This document shows, piece after piece, positions 9,325 to 18,948 of a stretch of 64,000 bases of DNA (position 1 is the stretch's first letter; each line of letters begins with the position of its first letter). This DNA is from Alopecurus myosuroides (taxonomy: Eukaryota; Streptophyta; Magnoliopsida; Poales; Poaceae). The stretch is taken from contig CM054058.1 of assembly GCA_028641055.1 (NCBI GenBank), positions 86,067,927 through 86,131,926 on the forward strand, in the 5' to 3' direction. The notes under the pieces are model-generated. The model did no database searches. It saw nothing but the letters and a program-made list of their open reading frames with translations, and was not told the DNA's origin. Both the position numbers and the translations under genes were made by a program.

Positions 9325-9828
9325 TTAGGTTCTAGTTACACATTTTCATTCGAAAAACTGAAACTCGGCCGTAGTTGTATTTTTTTACTCGGAAATGTGC
9401 AGCTAGGTTCTAGTATGTTCTATTTGCACCTTTACACTTGGAAACGTGCAACTAGGTCATAGTCGGTCTTAGTTGCACACTTTCACTCGGGAAGTGCAAC
9501 TCTGTTCTATTTGAACATTTTCACACCAATAATAGCAACTCGGTCCTAGTTGCACATTTTTACTCAGATATGTGCAACTAGGTCTGAGTTGCACTTTTCC
9601 ACTAAAATATGTGTAACTAGGACCAAGTTGCACTTTTCCGGTTGGATATGTGTAACTAGGTCCTAGTTGCATCTTTCCACTCAGAAATGTGCAACTCGGT
9701 CCAAGGTGCACATTTTGACTCGGATGTGTGCAGCTAGGCCTAACTTGCACATCTCCGCAAAAATATGTGTAACTAGGATCAAGTTGCACTTTTCCAGTTG
9801 GGCATTTGCAACTAGGTCCTAGTTGGAC
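9325..9828. repeat. Minisatellite, roughly 39-bp unit
   Basis: Degenerate tandem copies of a unit like gtgcaactaggtcctagttgcac..ttttccactc..atat. The minus-strand frame 9469-9885 stays open through the array and reads as repeats of a 13-residue motif like VQLGPSYTYxSGK. Each unit also contains an inverted gtgcaact/agttgcac pair. The open frame is best explained by the period being a multiple of three, not by a gene. Confidence 0.75.
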
Positions 9829-10639
9829 AATGGTGAGCTTGGTGTAGGACGATGGTGTGTGGAGATGGATGTGCAGAAGTGGCATGTTATCGTTCTATTT
9901 TTTTTGGAGATGTTATCGTTATAGTAAAAAAAATCAGCTAGGAGCGTACCCTCGAAAAAAATTCAGAAAGGAACCTATTGTATCCATGATTTTGGAGCCC
10001 TTTAGAAAGCCCAACTGGAGGACATGTTAGTTCTGCCGCAATATATGGGCTGTAGATAGACTAAAACAAGCACATGGCATAAATGGAAATTAGCTCAAAA
10101 AAGAAAAAGAAAAATGTACGCAAGGGAATCACACTACTAGGGAAAAGCTTGCCCCAGGCGAACAGAAAAGGCCTACCACAGGCGCATTTCAGTTCGCCTG
10201 GGACCATATCGCCAGCGGTAATGGCTTACCCCAGACGAATTGTAAAATGCGCCTGTGGTAAGTTGACATACCCCAGGCGAATAGGCCTTGTGCGCATGGG
10301 GTAAGACTTTTACCTGTGGCGAACAAGTGTTGTGCGCCTGGGATACTGTATTCTGTTCGCCTGGGGTATGGTTTTGCTGTATCAAAAAATAAAAGAAACC
10401 AAAATAACAGAATTACAGGAAAATGACAGAAATAAGTATCAAAATTACAGAATAACAGCAAAATGACACAATTAAGTTTCATAACAGAAATATTCTCGAT
10501 CATCAACACATAATCTCGATCATCACCACATAGTTCAACAAAATTACATAGTCTCGAAAGGAACCATACTACTAATAAATTCAGGAGTTAGTCAGATGGA
10601 AATGATTATTTGTTCTAATTTGAACAAACTCGTCATCTA

Positions 10640-11690
10640 TCTAGCGGGCTGATGTAGTGGATGACCATCATCATGTCCAAGTTGGGGATTTCACTATTCC
10701 TCATGGTGATCAGAATAGCTCGGCCAGCCTCCATACCAACTCTTGCGGAATGGAACTGCCTCCATGCTTGAGAGTTGAGGATGACGCGACCATCAGCATT
10801 ATCCCTCGTGATCGGAACTGCGGTGACATGTCTTGATTCTCCACGGCGTACTCCAATGGTACCTTGCTCCATGCCAGCACTGTCCGCTACCGCCATAGGT
10901 ATTTTCTAGAACACACAATTCCAAGAAAGAATAAAAGCACAATGTCACATACCGGCCACATTATAACATAAGAAACTATAGGAATAAGAAAGTGTTAAGA
11001 AACATATCATGACATGTCCATTGGAGATATTAGTGTTGGTGATGCGATGCACGAAAGGGAACCCGATGTAGCTATCTATCTGGGCAAGTTTCTGAAGGAC
11101 ACGGTCCTTCTCAAGCTCGCTAAGATTGGCTCTTTGAGCAACCACCACATGTTTCCATGGGTCCTCCTCGTCCATATCATCCCCAGTGTCCATATCATCC
11201 TCATTGTTACCAATTTCCTCCTCACTCCCGCCATCCTCGCTCGCAATCCCGCCCATATACAGAATTTTGATACGGGGGTGCGGTCCTGCCATAGAGAAGT
11301 GAATGTAATCACCTCCGTTTAAATTATAGGTGGCGATGATAGCCTGCAATTGTTCCCCTCAGAAGTAGGTCTTCTTTCTTTCTTTCTTCACTGGAAGAAT
11401 GTAAATGGTCCCGTGAACATCGAAATCCACGTTATTGTCTACTAACTCGTTGAACTCTTCGCGAATATTGCAAGGTAGAATCTAAAAAAGAAATATAAAC
11501 GAATCTTTTGTTAAGAAACATACCAATCTAAGCTGGATAGTAAAACGACAGAACACAAGATGCAAGTTAACATAAAAAGAATTGTTAATTACCAACGAAT
11601 CAACGTCACCGTCGTGGAGCTGAAGCATAAAAGAAGACCCGGTGAATCGTCCTTGGTCACATCGGGACCGACATACTTTGCAAGCCATGT
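10640..11690 (-). pseudogene. Captured B3-domain-like gene, decayed
   Basis: Three exon-like pieces lie on the minus strand. The first (about 11687-11590) reads MACKVCRSRCDQGRF then an FMLQLHDGDVDSLV segment, and ends at a plausible donor. The second (about 11482-11005) reads ILPCNIREEFNELV ... DVHGTIYILPV ... TYF, then an in-frame TGA, then LNGGDYIHFSM and an acidic linker. The third (about 10897-10636) includes LNSQAWRQFHSARVGMEAG. The pattern of IP..EF.., GT..., GWRQF and LxxGDxxxF is that of plant B3 DNA-binding domains, possibly two in tandem. Assignment rests on motif style only. The stop and its position inside a CACTA argue for a dead captured gene. Confidence 0.5.
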
Positions 11691-13185
11691 TCTATTAAAT
11701 TAAGAAAGTAGACATAGAGGTTAGAGGAGCATAGCTATCACAAAACAAAGACAAATGGCAGCACCTACCTATCACAAAACAAATGCAGAAAGGCTATCTA
11801 CTTCATTGGAATATCCGAAAACAAAGCAACACTTGTAGGTGGATTCCTAAAAAGCAGAATCATGTGACGAAACCGATGCTTTGCCAGCATTGTGAAGCCA
11901 CATGGGAAACAGTTGGTATGCATTGAAACAAGTTAAAATTCTGTCATACATCCAAAATAGTAAAGCTACTGTAATCAGGCAATTTCTTATAGGAGCAATT
12001 CTGTCATACAGATTCTGCACTGAGACAGAACGTCGCAATGCCTGCCGTGCCGATGACTGCTGCGCCGTGGTGGTCCTGTTCTGGCCGCTCGATCTGCTAG
12101 GGTTCGTCTTCCATGGAAGACGCACGGCCGCCGGCAGAAATCGTAAGCTACGAGACCAATCGCTCCACCACACGTCGGGCGAAATTCTGTCATACATATT
12201 CGTCTAATCTAGGAGCACGGCAGCCACCAGGAGCAGGCACATATGCATCCTCTGGATCCACAACGACGACGGGAGGAAGTGGGCTGGGATGGAGGGGATG
12301 GGAGGGAGGGGGCACTACTAGGAAAATGGCTATAGGAGTGATGATACCCGTGACGCACCAGCAAAACGGCGCGTCACGCCTAATAGCCGTGGCGCACCAC
12401 GGTTTGGTGCTTCACGCCTATGGGCATACCCGTGACGCACCAAACAAACGGTGCGTCACGGCTGTAGGTGGGTGTTCGGTGGATACCATAGTCGTGGGCA
12501 AAGATAGCCGTGACGCACCGTATGTTTGGTGCGTCACGGGTATTGCAATAGCCGTGACGCACCAAACATATGGTGCGTCACGGCTATGGTATCCACCGAA
12601 ATATTCCCTCCACACCCCTCCCCCCCCCCCCCGCGGGACCGCCTTTCTAGTTTTGTCACGGAAGAGTTCCATGTCTAAAAATCATCAAAAAATAAATTTC
12701 TTATAGATGCACGGAGAGTTTAATGTATACTTTTTTAACAAATTTTGAAATACGTATTTCGACTTCTGAGCAAAAGTTCGTTAAAAAAAGTAAAATGGAC
12801 ATAACTTTTGCATACGATGTCGGAATTTAAAGTTCAATATACCAACGAAAACTAGAGAAAAAAAGGAATCCAACCTCACTGGCCTTCGGCCTGTGAGCCT
12901 TTTTTAGATTCTCCAAATTCCGAAAGGAAAAAAGTTATAGCCGTTTGATGATTTTTTATTAGAAATTAAAAATAAATAAAAAATAAAAAAAGATAGGCGT
13001 GACGCACCACATGTATGGTGCGTCACGGCTAAGTCTGGGCAGAAATTTTCAAATTTTAAACCCGGGAGAGGCCACCCACCTATATATACTCCACTTCCTC
13101 CTCCTTCCTCCACTCTTCTCCATTCCCTTCTCATTTCTTCTTCCTCCACTCTCCATTCTCTCTTTTCCCTTCCTCCTCCTACCAC

Positions 13186-13275
13186 CATCACCACCACCAC
13201 CACTACCACCACCACCACCACCACCACCACCACCACCACCACCACCACCACCACCACCACCACCACCACCACCGC
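13186..13275. repeat. (ACC)n microsatellite
   Basis: A near-pure run of about 28 CAC/ACC trinucleotides inside the small CACTA. Frames across it read as polyproline or polyvaline and are not genes. Confidence 0.95.
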
Positions 13276-13600
13276 CACCTCACTCCGGCGACCACCTCTA
13301 CTCCAGCGACCACCTCCTCTCCGGTGACGTCCTCTCCGGTGACCTCCTCTCCGGCGACCACCTCTACTCCGGCGGCCTCCTCCTCTCCGGTGGCCTCCTC
13401 CTCTCCGGCGACCACGACCACCTTCTCTCCGGTGGCCACCTCCACTCCGTCGATCACCTCCTCTCCGGTGGCCTCCTCCTCCCCGGCGACAACGACAACC
13501 TTCTCTCCGGCGGCCTCCTCCTCTCCGGCGACCACGACAACCTTCTCTCCGGCGGCCACCTCCACTCAGGCGGCCATCTCCACTCCGGCGTCCTTTCCGC
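13276..13600. repeat. CTCCGGCGACCAC minisatellite
   Basis: Tandem degenerate units of the type ctccggYgRcctcctcctctccggcgaccac fill this stretch of the small CACTA. The frames 12999-13643 (+) and 13203-13565 (-) are repeat-driven. Confidence 0.85.
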
Positions 13601-13635
13601 TTTCGTTTTTCAAAATTTCAAATTTTTCGGCTGCC

Positions 13636-13666
13636 AGATCTAGATCTAGATCTAGATCTGGATCTG
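13636..13666. repeat. (AGATCT)n short repeat
   Basis: Five tandem agatct units, a run of self-complementary hexamers, inside the small CACTA. Confidence 0.85.
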
Positions 13667-14133
13667 TCCCACTTTTTTTTTAAAATTTCGAAATCAATAG
13701 CCGTGACGCACCAAACAGGAGGTGCGCCACGGGTAACTAAAGATAGCCGTGACGCACCAAACAGGCGGTGCGCCACGGGTAAACGAGATAGCCGTGACAC
13801 ACCAAAAATAGGTGCGTCACGACTATTTTAATAGGCGCGGTGTGATAGCCGTGACGCGCCCAGGTGCGTCACGGATAAGCTAATTGGTGCGTCACGGGTA
13901 AGCTTTTTCCTAGTAGTGGGGGATGACCTGGATCCACAACGACGACGACGGAGTGGACGATGGGAGACGACGGCGGCGACGTGTGGGTGCGTGTGGGTGC
14001 GGGTGCGGGTGATCTAGTGACCACTTAGAATACAAAAGCATTGAGCTAAGCACATTGGAACCGGTTTGTGATACAAACCGGTTCTAAAGGATCTGTCCCC
14101 TGGGCCCCCCTCCCTGCCGCAAATGGCCGCAAG

Positions 14134-14333
14134 GCCTTTAGGACCGGTTTGTGATACAAACCGGTTCTAAATGATCTGTCCCCTGGGCCCCCCTCCGTGC
14201 AGCAAATGGCCGCGAGGCCTTTAGGACCGGTACAAACCGGTCCTAAAGGCCTCGCGGCCATTTGCTGCACGGAGGGGGGCCCAGGGGACAGATCATTTAG
14301 AACCGTTTTGTGTCACAAACCGGTCCTAAAGGT
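14134..14333. repeat. Long perfect inverted repeat (foldback)
   Basis: Bases 14162-14231 are exactly complementary in reverse to 14236-14305, with a 4-base loop (acaa). The pairing continues outward to about 14134 and 14333 with only three mismatches. Within the arms a smaller palindromic unit, ggaccggtttgtgatacaaaccggttc, recurs, also at 14053-14085. Such accggtttg units are a hallmark of CACTA-type subterminal repeats in grasses, so this may be the remnant of another element. A transcript would fold into a hairpin of about 98 bp per arm. Confidence 0.92.
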
Positions 14334-14754
14334 TTTCTCATTATTTGCAGCAACAACGAGGGCTTACCCCAGGTGCAGAGGTACGTTTTTCTCCTGAGGT
14401 ATGTGTTATACCGGAGGCGAACATGTGCGCTATTCGCCTGGGATAAAGGAAGAGTGCCAGGGGGTGGTGTTGGGTACCCTGCCACACTTTACCCCAGTCG
14501 CTTCCGCAGTTGGTTCGTCTGGGGTAAGAGACTTACCCCAGGCACATAGTTCTCCTGTTCGCCTGCCCTAAGTAGCCCAGGCGCATCGATTTTCGTGTTC
14601 GCCTGTGGTAGGATATGCTGCTATAAGCAAATCTCTAGTAGTGTCAGGAACTAGGAGAGGACCGGATTGGATGAAAAGAATTCGGACGCGTACGCCGGTT
14701 GACTGAGACTTAACATTTTCTCAGTCAACCGTGACTTAGGCACACCCATGAAGT

Positions 14755-14985
14755 ATTATGTCTCACTGGGCTTGGTTGTGCTAATCGAGATATTCATTTT
14801 TTTTCTTTCTGTTTTGCTATTTTTTAGGCTAGAACTTTCTTTCAAGGACCGGACTTTGAAACTGTGCCCGTGCCTGACCGGACTTTGAAACTGTGCCTGT
14901 GCCCATGCTAGTTTTACGAAAAATCTAGTTTGACCTTCCGTGACAGTTGCCCGAGCGCAAATCTTTCGATCCGGATCGTGTTTTG
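14755..14985 (-). promoter_or_regulatory. Displaced upstream region of F-box copy 1
   Basis: This stretch matches 61119-61360, the DNA directly upstream of F-box copy 2. Shared blocks include ctaatcgagatattc, a tagaactttctttcaaggaccggactttgaaactgt-type run (agaactttctttgaagg in copy 2), and a ctagttt..accttccgtgaca run. It should therefore be the ancestral upstream DNA of F-box copy 1, now about 11.7 kb from the ATG because the LINE, the outer CACTA and other material were inserted between. I infer shared ancestry; promoter activity is not shown. Confidence 0.65.
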
Positions 14986-15700
14986 TACCAACGCGAAATT
15001 CAAGTCTTCATACACCTGCTCTTGGCGCTGCCGCTCCGCGCCTCGCACGCTTAGGGCCGCCACTATATAGCGCCTCTAGCGAGTTTGAGCTAGGACTCGC
15101 CCGCGTAAGCATCTCAGCAGGCCGGCCGGGGAGCACCGCCACTAGGGCACACCACGCTTCCTGTTTACTTATATATTTTAAAACTTTTTATCGTCTCCAT
15201 TTTCCTATTTTTTTGTCTTTTTCTTTTTCGTTTTATTCTTTCTTGTTTTGATTTTCGTTCAAAAATATAAAATGTTCAAATTTATATTTTTTTCATATTT
15301 GAATTTTGTTTGGATAAAAAAGCTGTTTAATTTAGAAAAATTCAAATCTAAAACTTGTTCAAATTTAAAATTTGTTCATATAAAAAATCTTTCAAATTTT
15401 AAATTGTTCAAATCTGGAGAATTGTTTATATGTAACATTTTCTCATGTTTGAATTTTTTTATTGTTCAAACTTAAATTTGTTCAAAATTAAAAATATTTT
15501 CATTTTTAAAAACGAAAAAATAAAGACAAAAATGAAAGAACATTTTTTATTATTTCTGTGCACTAAAAATTACGGTTCACCGTTATTTTTTGTGAAAATG
15601 AAAGAATAAAAAGAAAATCTTCAAATAAAAACAGAAACAAAAAAGGAAATGGAAAAATAAAAACAGAAAAAAGATACAATAAAAAAGTTAAAAGCGATAG
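14986..15700. other. AT-rich spacer without a recognised gene
   Basis: GC-moderate to about 15170, then very AT-rich with many ttcaaattt/aaatttgaa and gaaaaaata motifs. Short frames here are low-complexity. No gene or complete element is recognised. Confidence 0.6.
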
Positions 15701-15708
15701 TTGTACAA

Positions 15709-15783
15709 AAAGAACGTGGTAGCTCAATGTTTGTGCGTTTGTTTCATGCATGCGCTGGTCGCAGGTTCGATTCCTGCCAGCCA
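15709..15783 (+). other. tRNA-like sequence with Pol III A and B box resemblance
   Basis: A tggtagctcaatg run resembles an A box, and gcaggttcgattcctgccag contains a B box (ggttcgattcc) within a T-arm able to pair (gcagg/cctgc). The anticodon arm cannot be folded convincingly, so I do not call a functional tRNA gene. It may be the head of a tRNA-derived SINE or a tRNA relic. Confidence 0.4.
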
Positions 15784-15910
15784 AAGCTTATTTTCACATC
15801 ATTTTCTCTTAACAAGCTCAATTAATGGGCCGGCCCAATTAAGACTCGTTAGTGGACGAGTCCGTGCATGCACTCGCATTAGACGATGTATAGGGGATCC
15901 CCACTCTTAA

Positions 15911-16190
15911 GGCCCCTTTGATTCAGAAAAAGTGTAGGATTATGAGACTCCTAGAATTAAAATGCCATGTCTAGTAATAATCCTATGAAAAAAGCAATTG
16001 TGTTTGATGGCAAAGGAAAAGTAATAGAATTGTAAAAAGAGATTAGTGAGAGTGTTAGAATTCCTATAGGATGTAGTACAATGATCCATATGGGGAAAAA
16101 ATCCTATAGGGACCAATCCTATAAATCAAATGACTAACATAAAAAAAATCTTTCAAAAATCCTATGAACTTCCTTTGAATCAAAGGAGCC
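15911..16190. mobile_element. Tourist-like (PIF/Harbinger) MITE
   Basis: A 280-bp element with terminal inverted repeats: ggcccctttgattcag at the left and ctttgaatcaaaggagcc at the right. The interior is AT-rich with repeated tcctatag/ctatagga motifs. Flanking trinucleotides are taa and cta, so the 3-bp duplication would carry one change. No coding capacity is present. Confidence 0.75.
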
Positions 16191-16614
16191 CTAGTCCTTG
16201 TTTAGCTCTCTTTATTTACTGGGTTGGGAAGTTTGGGGTTTGGAGAAGATTCTCTTTCCCCGCAGTACACTGGCATGAGATATAGTTTTTAATCTAGACA
16301 AAAATAATAAGCTGGTTGGTGGGGCATGTGTGAGGATTATCCCCTCCAAAACCGGAGTCGTGGAGATTTTCCGAGAGTCGGTAATATCCCCTATGTTCCT
16401 CTGTAATACACTAGAAGTAAACAAGGCCTTAGTGAGTAAATCGATTAGCTGTATTCTCTCCTATCCCCTCCCTTACTCAAACCCATATCTCGGTCCCCCT
16501 ACATCCCCGAGTTCGGGGACATTTTTCTAAATAGCTACTTGCTTCAAGTGGATTCGATTTCATGTGGACTGAAATTATTTGAGAATGCTTTCCAATGTTA
16601 CAAGTAAATCTCTA
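16191..16614. other. Spacer without a recognised gene
   Basis: No convincing ORF, element end or RNA gene is seen. The small frames have no recognisable content. Confidence 0.5.
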
Positions 16615-16979
16615 TCTCTACTGTATAATAAGCCTTAAGGACTGGTACGTCGTACATCCAACCCATAATCGCTAAGAGAAAAGGACGATCGGTAGATTCA
16701 GTTCCTGCTGGTGGCTTGTCTCCGTTCCTGGACCATGGGCTGGTTTGCGGCCGGTTTCTGCAATACAAAGGCCTAGAGAAAAGGCCCAAGTAATAGTCGT
16801 TCCAAATAATGAACTACACATGGAGAAGGACCACAACCCAGAAAAGGAAAAAAAAATAGAGAACGGCAATTTCCATTGCTCAAGGTTCTGTAAAAAACAG
16901 AAACCTCCATCGCTCAAGGTTTCTCACAAAAAAAAGGTTTCTCCAAAAAAAAAATCAACCGTTCAAAGGAAAAAGTTAT

Positions 16980-18053
16980 TTTTTTTTTGAACAAAGGGCG
17001 GGCCACGAAGGACCCCGATTCTGCATTAAGTCAACGGAGCTACAGGCAGGACCACAAAGAAAAAGAAAATTACAACCAGGCCCTGGTAATTAACAGCGAA
17101 CCCCCTACCGACAGGCGCAAAAACGCCATCGCATCCAGGGGCTCTTCCGTCGAAGAATTGCCTCGAGGCGCAGCGGCCGGCGACGAGACCGGGGACGAGA
17201 CCACTTGGCTCGAGCACGACACTTGGAGCTTCACCGAGGCAGACGAAGATCCTCCAGCGAAGGAGGAAGAGCTTGCTTGAGCTAAAGCCACGCTCAAGCT
17301 CGGCGAGGTCACTCCTCCGGTGACCGGGAATAGCTGTAGCAGCATGTCGCTCCAGCTTGGAAATCGCCGAGAAAACAGCAGAATCAGCAACCCAGCAGCA
17401 CAGACCATCAGCAAGCACCCACCTCCTCTCTTCTCCCTCGCCTCCACGGCCGGCCAAGACGAGAAACAGGAGAAGCTCGGTGACGAATCTGAGATGCTCA
17501 ACGAACCTGCGCTTATTGAACGAGCTCGCAGCAAGATGGATCCCCAACGTCTTCCACCTTGGAAGCCTGCAGACACCATCCCGCCACCATCCCAGAGCAT
17601 CGCGCCATGACGCCCGAAGATGAAGGCTCGAAAGGAGAGGGAAGACGGCCTTATTAGACGAGATGCCCCACCCCAACTCCGGCGGAAGAAGCAGCCCTTG
17701 CCACCAGAGCCACCCTGCAACCGAAATCAAAGCCAGGAAGCGACGAATCCGGCCGATGGGATTCGACGGCCTACTCCAAACCAACTCATCAAGAGCAACT
17801 CGAAGACGAAAACAAGGACCTAAACTACTATCTACAGGCCAACCACCAACTCCATCGATTCGCCGGTCGGAATCCCCACCGCCGGTCGGAATCCCCACCG
17901 GAAAGATCTAAGGAGAGGGGCGGCAGGAAGGAACGGCGGCTGACTCTCAAAACGTAAGCGGTGGGCGAGAAAGGGTCTCTCCTTCTTCCTGTGCTTCAGC
18001 AGCGACCTGAACTCTGCCTGTGGTGTTCTTGTTGTTGCTCTACAGATGCTTGT
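16980..18053 (-). mobile_element. Retroposon with 14-bp TSD (LINE-like, no RT)
   Basis: The 14-mer aaggaaaaagttat occurs at 16966-16979 and 18054-18067. Directly inside the left copy is a T run (poly(A) tail on the minus strand) followed by gaacaaaggg. The 1,074-bp body has no reverse transcriptase, so it is a 5'-truncated or non-autonomous element. A 290-codon minus-strand frame (17026-17898) spans it, but I recognise no domain. A segment around 17425-17460 (minus) resembles 46575-46610 (plus), with the shared cctctggccggccgtggaggcgagg style, so the two belong to one family. Confidence 0.85.
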
Positions 18054-18067
18054 AAGGAAAAAGTTAT

Positions 18068-18890
18068 GAATAGAGCTTTGACGGCTGAAGGAAAAATAAA
18101 CATCACGGAGTTGGTCGTTTATTTTTTCAACTTTTTTAGAAAACACAGTACAAACGCTATACCTTTTAATGCCGGTTTTTAACTTTCCTGTGAGGTACGA
18201 AATACACGGGCCAAACCAACCGATAAAAATGGCACGATAAAAGACGTCCACTATGGCCGTGGCTCAGGACTTCCTTCCAAACACCGGATAGAGCATCCGT
18301 TCTCGGCCAGAGACCCCGTGTCGCCATGGATGCCTTGCCATCCTGATTGATCCAGGACACCCGTTAGGTCCCGTCGTAACTTGTCGTTGCACCCTGAGAG
18401 TTAATCTGCGGCCAGCGGCAGAGCCTCACCCAGCTCTCCCTTACGTAGCTCACCCTCCGCCGGCGATTACAAAGAACCCGATCACGCTCAATACATCTAG
18501 GTCTCCATGTATCAACTCAATTCTCGATGTTCGAAATGGGCGAGCCGCAACCGCACCGAAGATCCAACTAGGAGTAGCGCAGATCTGCACCTACCGAGTG
18601 TGTGCCTTGTAAGTTTTCTACCATGACAAATGACAGAAACACGGGGTAATGAGAAGGGGGGTCTCATGCCGCACACCATGCCCACCACCGATTAGCATGT
18701 TTTTCTCATAAAGGAGGTGACTCTACGGCATGGTGGAACCAACAATGCATCATGGTGAGACTCTGGATAAAAGCGGTTTATCGAGAGGGAGACAATTAGG
18801 AGAAACAACTAGAGTGGTCCATTCATCGGGAGCTCGACTTAATATTTATGTGAATTTCATGTTTACACATGCGATATGCACGTGGATCAT
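18068..18890. other. Helitron interior without a recognised gene
   Basis: The part of the Helitron between the retroposon and the 3' hairpin. I see no ORF with recognisable content or obvious gene-fragment exon. Confidence 0.5.
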
Positions 18891-18948
18891 TTTTTAATGA
18901 CCCGTGGCAACGCACGTGTATTCAGCTAGTAGTTATTAAAATGATGAT

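Larger units (their letters stand above)
12313..13918. mobile_element. Small CACTA (deletion derivative), TSD ggg
   Basis: It begins CACTACTAGGAAAA at 12313 and ends TTTTTCCTAGTAGTG at 13918, flanked by ggg (12310-12312 and 13919-13921). Its ends are nearly the same as those of the 10.6-kb CACTA at 33580-44182: both start with ggctatag/agctatag, then gagtgatg.tacccgtgacgcac, and both finish with a gcgcccaggtgcgtcacggataagc segment. Subterminal arrays of GTGACGCACCA / TGGTGCGTCAC occupy 12354-12590, 12997-13028 and 13698-13900. No transposase is present, so it would need enzyme from a relative. It is nested inside the outer CACTA. Confidence 0.93.
10132..14643. mobile_element. Non-autonomous CACTA element (outer), TSD tca
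   Basis: It starts CACTACTAGGG at 10132 and ends TCTCTAGTAGTG at 14643, with tca on both sides (10129-10131 and 14644-14646), the 3-bp duplication expected for CACTA. Subterminal regions carry repeated, alternately oriented motifs based on CCCCAGGCGAA / TTCGCCTGGGGTA (10148-10372 and 14360-14615), likely transposase binding sites. There is no transposase inside. It carries a decayed B3-like gene, a smaller CACTA of another family and a perfect foldback. It is part of the material separating F-box copy 1 from its ancestral upstream region. Confidence 0.9.
16615..18929 (+). mobile_element. Probable non-autonomous Helitron
   Basis: The left end reads A|TCTCTACTGTATAATAAG, like grass Helitron 5' ends. 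The right end has a short hairpin-like acccgtggcaacgcacgtg followed, after seven bases, by CTAG|T, the Helitron 3' signature (18926-18929). The same hairpin style appears at 53674-53700 (opposite strand) and at 59069-59090, the end of the confirmed large Helitron. Target A and T flank the ends. It contains no Rep/helicase and holds a 1.07-kb retroposon. A second candidate start exists six bases earlier. Confidence 0.6.

Noticed and set aside
12999..13643. 214-codon proline-rich ORF
   Set aside because: Driven by the (ACC)n and CTCCGG repeats inside a non-autonomous CACTA.
15709..15783. Functional tRNA gene
   Set aside because: T-arm and B box are good, but the anticodon and acceptor arms do not fold convincingly.
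17026..17898. 290-codon minus-strand ORF
   Set aside because: It lies wholly inside a retroposon with TSD and poly(A), shows no recognisable domain and has alternative long frames on the same strand. Treated as retroposon sequence.
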